Part shown: one piece after another, positions 42,949 through 50,492 of the stretch
Layout: every line of letters begins with the position of its first letter
How positions within the stretch are numbered: position 1 is the first letter of the stretch
Assembly: GCA_049644265.1 (NCBI GenBank)
Contig: JBARRO010000048.1
Coordinates: forward strand, 18,818 to 82,817
Length of the DNA stretch: 64,000 nucleotides
Source of the DNA: JBARRO01 sp049644265
GTDB lineage: Bacteria > Bacteroidota > Ignavibacteria > UBA10030
Reading direction: 5' to 3'
Position numbers and translations under genes: made by a program
Notes under the pieces: model-generated
Told to the model about the DNA's origin: nothing
Databases searched by the model: none
Seen by the model: the letters and a program-made list of their open reading frames with translations, nothing else

Positions 42949-43683
42949 ATGCAGCCAACTCCCATGTTTGAAGCCGTGAATCTCACCAAGAGGTATGAGG
43001 ACGGCGTGCTTGCACTCGATCGTGTTTCGTTCCGTGTCGATCGCGGAGAGATCTACGCGATGCTTGGCGCGAACGGAGCCGGAAAGACGACCGCCATCAA
43101 CATCTTCCTGAACCTGATCGAGCCGACCGAAGGAGAAGCACGTATCGATGGTGTCGCGACACATAAAGAGCCGCTGGTGGCAAAAAAGAATGTCGCATAC
43201 GTTTCAGAAAACGTCATGCTGTATCCGAGCTTTACCGCGATTCAGAACCTCGATTATTTCGCAAGACTCGGTGGAAAAACCCAGTATACCCGGGAGGATT
43301 ACCGAAAGGTCCTGCGGCGCGTCGGTTTGCAGGAGGAGGCGCACACGAAGAGACTCAAGGGATTCTCCAAGGGAATGAGGCAAAAATGCGGAATTGCCAT
43401 AGCGATCCTTAAAGATGCTCCGGCCATTCTCCTCGATGAACCCACATCGGGGCTTGACCCTCAGGCGGCTTACGAATTCCAACGCCTCCTTGAGTCCCTC
43501 CGCGACGAAGGCAAATCGATTATCATGTCCACCCATGACATCTTTCGCGCCAAAGAAGTCGCGGATACTGTCGGTATCATGAGCAAAGGAAGACTCGTCA
43601 TGCAGAAATCTTCGGCCGAGCTGCAAGGAAAGGACCTTGAACAGGTATATATGAAACATATGGCGGGACATGGAGAGGAGTAG
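42949..43683 (+). CDS. ABC transporter ATP-binding protein (ABC-2 type)
   Basis: A 244-residue ATPase with Walker A GANGAGKT (about 40-47), Q-loop region VSENVMLYPSFTA, signature KGFSKGMRQK, Walker B AILLDEPTSGLDP and the switch STHDIF. It belongs to the family that drives ABC-2 permeases (NatA/GldA/CcmA-like). AAAGGAG precedes ATG 42949. Two permease genes follow, so it is the shared motor of a two-permease exporter. Confidence 0.93.
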   Translation: MQPTPMFEAVNLTKRYEDGVLALDRVSFRVDRGEIYAMLGANGAGKTTAINIFLNLIEPTEGEARIDGVATHKEPLVAKKNVAYVSENVMLYPSFTAIQNLDYFARLGGKTQYTREDYRKVLRRVGLQEEAHTKRLKGFSKGMRQKCGIAIAILKDAPAILLDEPTSGLDPQAAYEFQRLLESLRDEGKSIIMSTHDIFRAKEVADTVGIMSKGRLVMQKSSAELQGKDLEQVYMKHMAGHGEE

Positions 43684-43810
43684 AGGAGTAATGGAGTAGA
43701 TGAGTAGTGGAGTAGGTGCGTTTATGAGTCGATGAGTCTGTGAGTCTATAAGTCAATGAGTAACAGGGCAAACTGCTAACTGGAAACTGAAAACTGACAA
43801 CTGGCAACTC
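43684..43810. repeat. Degenerate short-word tract between ATPase and permease
   Basis: First half repeats GAGTAG/GGAGTA and GAGTC words; second half repeats AACTGGAAACTGAAAACTG and CAACTGGCAACT words. ACTGACAACTGG (43793-43804) is shared with the trpE-trpG tract. It ends at the permease start. No coding signal. Confidence 0.65.
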
Positions 43811-43812
43811 CT

Positions 43813-45225
43813 ATGATCAAACTCATCATTGAAAAAGAGCTCCGGGAGATTATCGGATCGACGAAGTTTGCGGTGACGTTTGGGGTTTCGTCTATTCTCA
43901 TTATTCTCTCGTTTTATGTCGGTGGCAGGAATTATCAGATCGGGACGGAACAGTACGAATCGTCGAAACGCGAGGATTTCAGGAAGATGGAAGGAATCAC
44001 TGACTGGAATGAAGTCCGCGACCACCGGGTCTTCCTTCCCCCTCAGCCTGTCGCGTCTCTCGTGATGGGGGTCTCAAACGACATCGGCCGGACCATGGAA
44101 ATACACGGACGAGGCGAGCTGACTGCCGAAGACAGCAGGTATGGCGATGACCCGATTTATGCGGTCTTCCGGTTTCTGGATCTCGATTTCATCTTTCAAA
44201 TTGTCCTTTCCCTCTTTGCCATTCTGTTTGCGTACGACGCCATAAATGGGGAAAAGGAGCGCGGGACGCTTCGACTCACATTTGCCAATCCGGTTCCGCG
44301 CGGCTCGTACATCCTTGGCAAAATGCTCGGATCGCTCTTCGGCCTTGCCCTTCCCCTTCTCATTCCCATTCTGATCGGGTCGACGGTCCTGCTTCTCATG
44401 AAGATACCCCTTCAGACGCCGGATTGGGTGCGTCTGGCTCTCGTCGTGGCCTGTGGATTTCTGTACTTTGGCGCGTTTTTGGCGCTCTCCCTGTTCATTT
44501 CTTCCCTAACGGAGAGATCCTCACATTCCTTTCTCCTCCTGCTCATTATCTGGATTCTCTCAGTCATGGTTGTCCCCAGAATCGCTGTGTTACTCGCAGG
44601 AAGGGCCATCGACGTCCCGAGTGTCGATGAGCTCGGTTCGAAGAAATCCCGATACGCCGCTTCGCTCTGGCAGGAGGATCGGAAGAAAATGGCGGATTTC
44701 AAGTCGACTCCCGGCGTCCCTGCCAATGAAGTGCTCAAGGGTTTCCAAAAGTTCATGTCGCAGATGGGCGATGAAAGGGAAAAGAAGATTCAGGAATTCG
44801 GCAGACAACTGAACGAGAACAGGACGAACAAGCAACGTCTTCAGGAGGACCTGGCGTTTGGACTCTCCATGGTCTCCCCTTCCGCAGTCTTTTCCCTGGC
44901 ATCAACCACGATTTCGGGTACCGGCCTGCGGCTCGCGAACAACTTTCAGCACGAGGCCGAAACGTACCAAACGTCGTACGGAGAGTTCATGAAGGAGAAA
45001 ACCGGAATGAATCCCGGCGGCGGCATGGTGTTCCGCATTTCCACGGACAACGATACAAAGAAAGACCCTGTGAACCTGAATGAGCTTCCTGTATTCGAGT
45101 TCCGCAGGGAACCCCTTCGGGCTGTCCTGGGGTCCATCGCGTTGGACTTTGGAATCCTGGCTCTCTTCAATATTCTGTTCTTCGCCGGGGCGTTTATCTC
45201 GTTCCTTCGCTACGATGTCCGTTGA
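43813..45225 (+). CDS. ABC-2 type permease, first paralogue
   Basis: A 470-residue inner-membrane protein. An N-terminal helix (about 20-40) precedes a periplasmic loop of about 110 residues, then a set of helices from about 135 (FIFQIVLSLFAILFAYDAINGEKERGTLRLTFA-type motif) to 290, a second soluble part, and a last helix ending FLRYDVR. The YDAINGEKERGTL segment is the typical coupling helix of ABC-2 permeases with a DUF3526-like insert. It is clearly paralogous to the next gene. The start at ATG 43813 directly follows the short-word tract. Confidence 0.88.
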   Translation: MIKLIIEKELREIIGSTKFAVTFGVSSILIILSFYVGGRNYQIGTEQYESSKREDFRKMEGITDWNEVRDHRVFLPPQPVASLVMGVSNDIGRTMEIHGRGELTAEDSRYGDDPIYAVFRFLDLDFIFQIVLSLFAILFAYDAINGEKERGTLRLTFANPVPRGSYILGKMLGSLFGLALPLLIPILIGSTVLLLMKIPLQTPDWVRLALVVACGFLYFGAFLALSLFISSLTERSSHSFLLLLIIWILSVMVVPRIAVLLAGRAIDVPSVDELGSKKSRYAASLWQEDRKKMADFKSTPGVPANEVLKGFQKFMSQMGDEREKKIQEFGRQLNENRTNKQRLQEDLAFGLSMVSPSAVFSLASTTISGTGLRLANNFQHEAETYQTSYGEFMKEKTGMNPGGGMVFRISTDNDTKKDPVNLNELPVFEFRREPLRAVLGSIALDFGILALFNILFFAGAFISFLRYDVR

Positions 45226-45253
45226 CCAATCACCAGAGATCGGGAGAATAACG

Positions 45254-46717
45254 ATGTTTCGAACCATGGTTGTCAAAGAACTTAAATCCATCCTGCTCAG
45301 CCCGAAATTCACCGGAACGTTTGCTGTCTGCTCGCTCCTGATGCTTCTGACGGTGTACGTGGGTATCCGTGAGTACCAGTCAACCCTCAGAGAATACGCA
45401 GCCGCGAACAACCTTGTGCAGCAGGAAATGCGGGAGGCTCGCCAGTGGATGCAGGTCAACAATCGCATTTATCGCGAACCGAACCCGATGCAGATTTTCG
45501 TCGCGGGCGTCCAGAACGACGTCGGACGGTTCTCCAGCATTAGCGCCTGGCAGCCCGTGAAGCTTGTGCACAGCTCCTACACCGACGACCCGATCTTTGC
45601 GGTCTTCCGGTTTGTCGATTTCTCCTTTATTGTTCAGGTTGTATTGACGTTGTTTGCCGTCCTCTTCACGTTCGATGCCATCAACGGCGAGCGCGAGAAT
45701 GGAACGCTTCAGTTGATCTTCTCCCACGCCGTTCCGCGGGCGCAGTTTGTGCTGGCAAAACTCGTGGGCTCCTGGCTGGGTCTGGTGATTCCTCTGACCA
45801 TCCCGGTTTTGTTGAGTCTCCTGATGCTTCCGTTATTTGGCATCCCCATGACGACGGATGTTTGGATGAGGATGGGCGCGGTGATGGCCGCATCTGTACT
45901 GCTCTTCACATTCTTTGTGGCGTTCGGCGTCCTGGTATCCGCCCTGACACGTCATTCAAACGTCTCGTTCCTCATCTGCCTGGTCAGCTGGGTGGCGCTT
46001 GTTCTGATCGTTCCACGGCTTGGCGTCATGGCTGCAGGGCAGATCATCAAAACCCCGACCGTTGCGGAGATTGAAAGTCAACAGGATGGATTCGCAAAAA
46101 ACAGGTGGAATGAAGAGATGAAGTTGATGGGGGAACGGTGGAGAACCCGTAACGAGAGCATGAATGGATTAAACGAGCAGGAGCGGAAGGCAAAGCGGGA
46201 TGAAATGGAATGGACCTGGGCGGAGGAGGACGACAACGCAAGGAAGAAAGTCCAACAGGATGTCGATGAAAATTCCCGGAAGCTGAGAGAGGAATTCCGA
46301 AACCGAACGATGGAGCAACAACACCTCGCGTTCCTCCTCTCGCGCTTTTCTCCGGTCTCGGCGTTTCAGCTCGCGATCATGAACCTCGGCGGTACCGACA
46401 CGGGATTGAAGTCACGCTACGAGGATGCGCTCAATGCGTACAGAACGGCGTTCAATCAGTACAAGGACCAGAAGCGGAAGGAATCCGGGAGCATCGGAGG
46501 GTTGCGCATCAGTGTTGACTCACAGAGCGGTGTCAAAATCGATGTGGGGAGAGAAATCGCCCTGGACTTGAGCGGGATTCCGCAATTTCAACTGAACAGA
46601 GGGACATTTGTCGAAGCGTTTGCACCAACGATCGTCGATTTCGGTCTGCTCGGATTCTTTTCCATTGCAGCGCTTGTTGGCACGTTCCTGGCCTTTCTCC
46701 GCTATGACGTCCGATAG
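45254..46717 (+). CDS. ABC-2 type permease, second paralogue
   Basis: A 487-residue paralogue of the upstream permease: same layout, same FDAINGERENGTLQLIFSHAVPR coupling segment in two parts, same FLRYDVR end. ATG 45254 was chosen because GGGAGA lies before it and the N-terminus MFRTMVVKELKSILLSPKF then aligns with MIKLIIEKELREIIGSTKF of the first paralogue; the frame upstream runs into that gene. The second soluble region is strongly charged and likely coiled coil (about 285-375). The pair would form a heterodimeric channel with the ATPase. Confidence 0.88.
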   Translation: MFRTMVVKELKSILLSPKFTGTFAVCSLLMLLTVYVGIREYQSTLREYAAANNLVQQEMREARQWMQVNNRIYREPNPMQIFVAGVQNDVGRFSSISAWQPVKLVHSSYTDDPIFAVFRFVDFSFIVQVVLTLFAVLFTFDAINGERENGTLQLIFSHAVPRAQFVLAKLVGSWLGLVIPLTIPVLLSLLMLPLFGIPMTTDVWMRMGAVMAASVLLFTFFVAFGVLVSALTRHSNVSFLICLVSWVALVLIVPRLGVMAAGQIIKTPTVAEIESQQDGFAKNRWNEEMKLMGERWRTRNESMNGLNEQERKAKRDEMEWTWAEEDDNARKKVQQDVDENSRKLREEFRNRTMEQQHLAFLLSRFSPVSAFQLAIMNLGGTDTGLKSRYEDALNAYRTAFNQYKDQKRKESGSIGGLRISVDSQSGVKIDVGREIALDLSGIPQFQLNRGTFVEAFAPTIVDFGLLGFFSIAALVGTFLAFLRYDVR

Positions 46718-46729
46718 GAAAGATGAGGC

Positions 46730-48010
46730 TCAGGGCAGACCCTGAACCTTCCACCACAGTCCGTTGCCGGCTCTGATTCCGAGTGCAACCTTTTTTGCGT
46801 CGGGACTTAGCACGTATGTCCTCACGTCATCGTATCGTGTGGACTCCATGCCGTTTACACCAAGACATTTGTCCTCGTCTCCGACGAGAATATAGACAAG
46901 GTTCCTGCCGTCGGGACTGAACTCCATGCTGATGGGCATATCCGTCGTCTCCTGCACCGTTTTGCCGTTGAGGACAATAACATACTTTCCGTTGAAGCTT
47001 ACGTAGGCAAGGCGGCTCCCGTTCGAACTCAGCGCTATCCTCGTTACGGACCTGAAAGGACCGGCTCGTGTTGTGCCGGCGACGACATACGCCGAATCTT
47101 CCTTCTTCACATCCCATACCATCGCGGAACCGTCATCACTGAAGCGAAAATCCAGCACATCGTCGAAAGCCTCGTGTTCTTCTGTACCCACGACAACGAA
47201 CGCCTTGTCCTTCCTGTTTGCCACAAATCCGAGAGTCCCGTCGTTTCTGTACCAGAACGACCGGAGCCGATCGAACGGACCAATGCGACCGGTGTCGACG
47301 ATTGCATACCACTGATTCCCCGACTGCGCGGGATAGGTTAGCTTCTTCCCGTCCGGACTCCAGTAAGGATCTCCTACCTCATCAAATGACGGACCCGCTG
47401 CTGTATCCACAACCATGAAAGCGAGCTTTCCGGAACGCGCAGAGTAGGCGATGTGTCCGTCTGAACTGAACAAAGGCATGGTGACCCATTCATAGGTTGC
47501 GCCAGTTTTTTCTCCGTTGACGACAAACCACTGCTTTCCCTTCATAGCGGCGAACGCGACATGACTGCCGTCCGGAGAATACGAGACAAGCCACGCATAG
47601 TCGTAGGGACCAGTCGATTTCCCGTTATTAATCACCCACCATTTTCCGCCGCGTTCAAAATTCGGAACGCTCGGATCCAGCCAACGCTTCCAGTCAACGT
47701 CGGTCACGGCAACATAGGCGACTTTCTTGCCGTCTGGACTGAATACCGGCTTGTCGGTCCAGTCATACTCGGATTGCCGGGCGTTATTCACAACGACGAC
47801 ATGCTTGCGATCTCGTTCAGCGGTGTAGGCAACGCTTCTTCCATCCGGACTGAACACCACATCATCGTTGCTAACTATATTGAGATCGGCCGGAATGGTC
47901 GCAAGGAGCCTTTCGTCAAAGCTGACCGAGCTCTTCTGAGTTTCCCCCCGACATGAGACAAGAGTGATTGTGAAGGAAAGACTAACGAGAACTGCAATCA
48001 GTGGCTTCAT
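46730..48010 (-). CDS. WD40-like beta-propeller lipoprotein
   Basis: A 426-residue protein with a lipoprotein signal (LVSC lipobox at about residue 20) and a string of PD40/TolB-like propeller blades. Repeats such as VFSPDGRSVAYTAERD, VFSPDGKKVAYVAV, SYSPDGSHVAFAAM and YWSPDGKKLTYPAQ occur about every 45 residues. ATG 48010 is supported by a TTGACA/TACTTT promoter that lies upstream of it. It is probably a periplasmic or surface scaffold; no enzymatic part is seen. It converges with the ABC permease gene, 12 bp apart. Confidence 0.82.
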   Translation of the reverse strand: MKPLIAVLVSLSFTITLVSCRGETQKSSVSFDERLLATIPADLNIVSNDDVVFSPDGRSVAYTAERDRKHVVVVNNARQSEYDWTDKPVFSPDGKKVAYVAVTDVDWKRWLDPSVPNFERGGKWWVINNGKSTGPYDYAWLVSYSPDGSHVAFAAMKGKQWFVVNGEKTGATYEWVTMPLFSSDGHIAYSARSGKLAFMVVDTAAGPSFDEVGDPYWSPDGKKLTYPAQSGNQWYAIVDTGRIGPFDRLRSFWYRNDGTLGFVANRKDKAFVVVGTEEHEAFDDVLDFRFSDDGSAMVWDVKKEDSAYVVAGTTRAGPFRSVTRIALSSNGSRLAYVSFNGKYVIVLNGKTVQETTDMPISMEFSPDGRNLVYILVGDEDKCLGVNGMESTRYDDVRTYVLSPDAKKVALGIRAGNGLWWKVQGLP

Positions 48011-48053
48011 GCGGGGGATCCATGATAGGTGATACGTATCGGACAATGGGACG

Positions 48054-48082
48054 AAAGTATGAAAACCAGAGAGGATTGTCAA
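48054..48082 (-). promoter_or_regulatory. Promoter of the WD40-like lipoprotein gene
   Basis: On the minus strand, -35 TTGACA (48082-48077), 17-nt spacer, -10 TACTTT (48059-48054). The predicted start near 48047 leaves a leader of about 37 nt to ATG 48010. Confidence 0.65.
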
Positions 48083-48229
48083 GCGTAAGGTTGAATATTG
48101 ATTATTGAACGCAGGATATAAGTGATGATGAAAGACATCCGGGATTGAGGTGAATATCTGGTCCACTATCCAGGAACCGATGACCAGGGACTCGAAAAGA
48201 ATAGCGATCAAGGAATGATGCAGGGAGAG

Positions 48230-49231
48230 TCAGTGACGTTTATGGGGTGTCGCAGAGAACCATCTGCGTTTTCTGCGTGCCTTTCTCACGGGCTGATTGC
48301 TGAGGAAACCCATTCTTCGTAGCACGGAATGGGTCAGAAAACCGATGACGATCATTGCCATAACAAACAAGGAATACGAAACCCGCCAGTCGATGTGTTT
48401 GGTCATCATCGTAAACTCCGACATACCTCCCATGCTGGCAAGGAGATTCAACGGGAGGAAGATGATATTGATGATCGTCAGGTTCTTCAGGAGGACCGTC
48501 ATGTTGTTGTTCACAAGATTTCCCCGGGCGTCCATGAGTCCCGCAAACACACTGCTGTAGATTTCGGTTTGTTTGTAACACTGGTTGTTCTCAATAATCA
48601 TGTCGTCCAGGAATTCGATCGTCTGCGGCGCGAGATTCAGCTTGTCTGCACCGGCCCGGAGGCGACTCAGAACAGTGTTGTTGCTGTTGATCGCGTTTGC
48701 ATAGTACACCAGACTCTCGCTCAGATTGAACATCTGGATCAGATGTTCGTTCTCCATCGATCTGTAAATTTTTTCGTGCAGATCCCGCGAAATCAACTTC
48801 ATCACCTTGAGATGTTCGAGGTAATGGTGGATCGTGTAATACAAGAATATCAAGAGCAGGTCAAGCGAAGATGAAGCCCGGTAGCGTTGGCGACCGAGAG
48901 CCTCTTGGAGAAGAAGTTCTTCGCTGGCGACAAAGACCAGGCGATTCCCAATCAGGAAAAGGCCGGCAGACGTGACATTGAAGAAGAAATTGTCTTCTCC
49001 GGAATAGTTCATGGGGCGTTTCCAGATCACGAGGACCCGGTCGGGGCCAAATTCAACGCGGGAAAGTTCGTCCGGGTCGAGGGCGGAAGAGAGAGTGTGC
49101 TCATCCAGCTGGAATTCAGAAATCAGAGTGGATCGTTCCGATGCGCTCGGGTTGATATAGACCACGACAGGGCTGTCGACGGATTGCGACTCGATGAGTG
49201 CGTTGTTCGAGAGTTCGTATCTCTTGAGCAT
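48230..49231 (-). CDS. CorA-family divalent cation channel, GMS variant
   Basis: A 333-residue protein with the CorA layout: N-terminal alpha/beta domain, long helices (about 120-250), and two C-terminal membrane helices (about 250-270 and 285-310) followed by a basic tail. The loop between the helices reads MGGMSEF, so the GMN selectivity motif of classical CorA is GMS (Gly269-Met270-Ser271). The family moves Mg2+ or other divalent ions; the changed loop makes the ion uncertain. A promoter lies about 165 bp upstream, leaving a long leader. Confidence 0.85.
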   Translation of the reverse strand: MLKRYELSNNALIESQSVDSPVVVYINPSASERSTLISEFQLDEHTLSSALDPDELSRVEFGPDRVLVIWKRPMNYSGEDNFFFNVTSAGLFLIGNRLVFVASEELLLQEALGRQRYRASSSLDLLLIFLYYTIHHYLEHLKVMKLISRDLHEKIYRSMENEHLIQMFNLSESLVYYANAINSNNTVLSRLRAGADKLNLAPQTIEFLDDMIIENNQCYKQTEIYSSVFAGLMDARGNLVNNNMTVLLKNLTIINIIFLPLNLLASMGGMSEFTMMTKHIDWRVSYSLFVMAMIVIGFLTHSVLRRMGFLSNQPVRKARRKRRWFSATPHKRH

Positions 49232-49390
49232 TGAAGTTCTCCGGAAGGTGCGCTTTGGGATGTTTCACCGCCAGACATGCACGTGTCCCCCATAAACAGC
49301 GAAGCCTCCATCATCTTTCGATTCCAGAGGCGTCTCCCACTTCCTGTTTCAGCAGCCCGCTTAACCTGCTGGCAAGGGCTTTGTGTTGTG
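49232..49390 (-). other. Long leader of the CorA-like gene
   Basis: About 160 nt between the predicted transcription start and the start codon with no open frame. It contains possible stems CAGCAG/CTGCTG (49350-49355 with 49366-49371) and GCCTC/GAGGC (49304-49308 with 49327-49331), and the near-palindrome GACATGCACGTGTC (49274-49287). I could not match it to the M-box or another known metal riboswitch. Confidence 0.4.
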
Positions 49391-49395
49391 CATTC

Positions 49396-49424
49396 AAGAT
49401 ACGGGCACGGGGAGAGAATGTCAA
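49396..49424 (-). promoter_or_regulatory. Promoter of the CorA-like gene
   Basis: On the minus strand, -35 TTGACA (49424-49419), 17-nt spacer, -10 TATCTT (49401-49396). The interval from here to 49590 shows nothing else I can name. Confidence 0.65.
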
Positions 49425-49590
49425 CCCGAACTGAGAGATTCACGGTTCACTTTCCAATTTTCAATAATCGACGACGTGTACCGGACGGCATGTCGGCGCA
49501 AACGACCCGGTGAGTTGGGGCAGCAAATCCGACGGCAGATACAAAACGGGAAGCGAATGTTGTTTTTTGTTGCGGGTGAAAATGCAAAAC

Positions 49591-50130
49591 CTACGGGGCT
49601 GCCTTTACCAGACGTTTGCACGTCCATTCATTGCCCCGACGGAAGAATTCGTAGGTTTTGTCCCACTCCGGCCCACTCCCCCACCCAATCATGGAAGAAA
49701 TCATCTTTGTTTTCCCATCTCCCAGGTCGACAAGCTGGATAATTTCCTGAAGGTTCTGGTCCTCTTGTCTCGCTTTTTCCGGAAAATTCTTGTTGAGCAG
49801 TACTTTGAGGGTCAGCATCTCCCCTTCAAGATAGTTGATAATCGGCAGCCGAATAGTGCCCGAATCTCTCACTGATTTGGTTGAGTCATAGTTCGTAAGA
49901 ATCTCTCCCCCAACTCTCCAATCGAGTGAAACAACAGGCGCTATCCATTTTTTCAGGCCTTGCTCGGTGCTGAAAAGTTTCCAGGCGTCCTGCTTTGACA
50001 TTGGGATGATCCCTTCAATCCGCAAGACACGCTCCCCGGTTGAAGTAACATACGAAGAGTTGAGAACGGTTTGACTCTGCCCCAATGCGGGGACGAGAAC
50101 AAACCAGAGTACGAACGACGATTTATTCAT
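49591..50130 (-). CDS. Exported SRPBCC (AHSA1-like) protein
   Basis: A 179-residue protein with a signal peptide (about 1-20) and an SRPBCC/START-like domain: RIEGIIPMSKQDAWKLFSTEQGLKKWIAP, then DWRVGGEI, strands through GDGKTKMISSMIGWGSGPEWDKTYEFF. Such folds bind hydrophobic ligands; AHSA1-like forms are usually cytoplasmic, so an exported one is somewhat unusual. The function is unknown. It has no close operon partner. Confidence 0.75.
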   Translation of the reverse strand: MNKSSFVLWFVLVPALGQSQTVLNSSYVTSTGERVLRIEGIIPMSKQDAWKLFSTEQGLKKWIAPVVSLDWRVGGEILTNYDSTKSVRDSGTIRLPIINYLEGEMLTLKVLLNKNFPEKARQEDQNLQEIIQLVDLGDGKTKMISSMIGWGSGPEWDKTYEFFRRGNEWTCKRLVKAAP

Positions 50131-50492
50131 ATAATTATTGGTTTTGCGCCTCTACTTTGCGGATAAGCCGGCCCGTCGGCAATTCTCTGCATGTGCCGAC
50201 AAGAAGAGAATCATTTGTTTGGAGCGCAAACTTTACCGGACGCTTACGGATTCGAACAAGCCTGCCTGCCGGAGCTGTTCTTTAGCGAAGGCGGGGAATC
50301 ACGAATGTAGAAGGATTAAGGCAAAGACTCTGAGTCTGCCTACACAATTCTTTCCCACGGACCAACACCTTGTCTCAACTGCCGTCAAATCCCGAGCCGG
50401 AGTGCACCACGAATGAGACATGAGACTTTTTTTCTCATGTGCTCTCTTCTGACAATGATGCGATTCCAAAATACAAAACTACTTTACTCATT
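50131..50492. other. Gene-free interval
   Basis: About 360 bases with no supported gene. A possible stem GTCGGCA (50175-50181) with TGCCGAC (50194-50200) is the only structure noted. It separates the SRPBCC gene from the end of the chitin locus. Confidence 0.5.

Noticed and set aside
48011..48211. Longer N-terminus for the WD40-like lipoprotein
   Set aside because: The TTGACA/TACTTT promoter falls inside it, and the lipoprotein signal begins at ATG 48010.
49232..49390. M-box magnesium riboswitch before the CorA-like gene
   Set aside because: The conserved M-box opening and helices could not be found; only generic stems are present.
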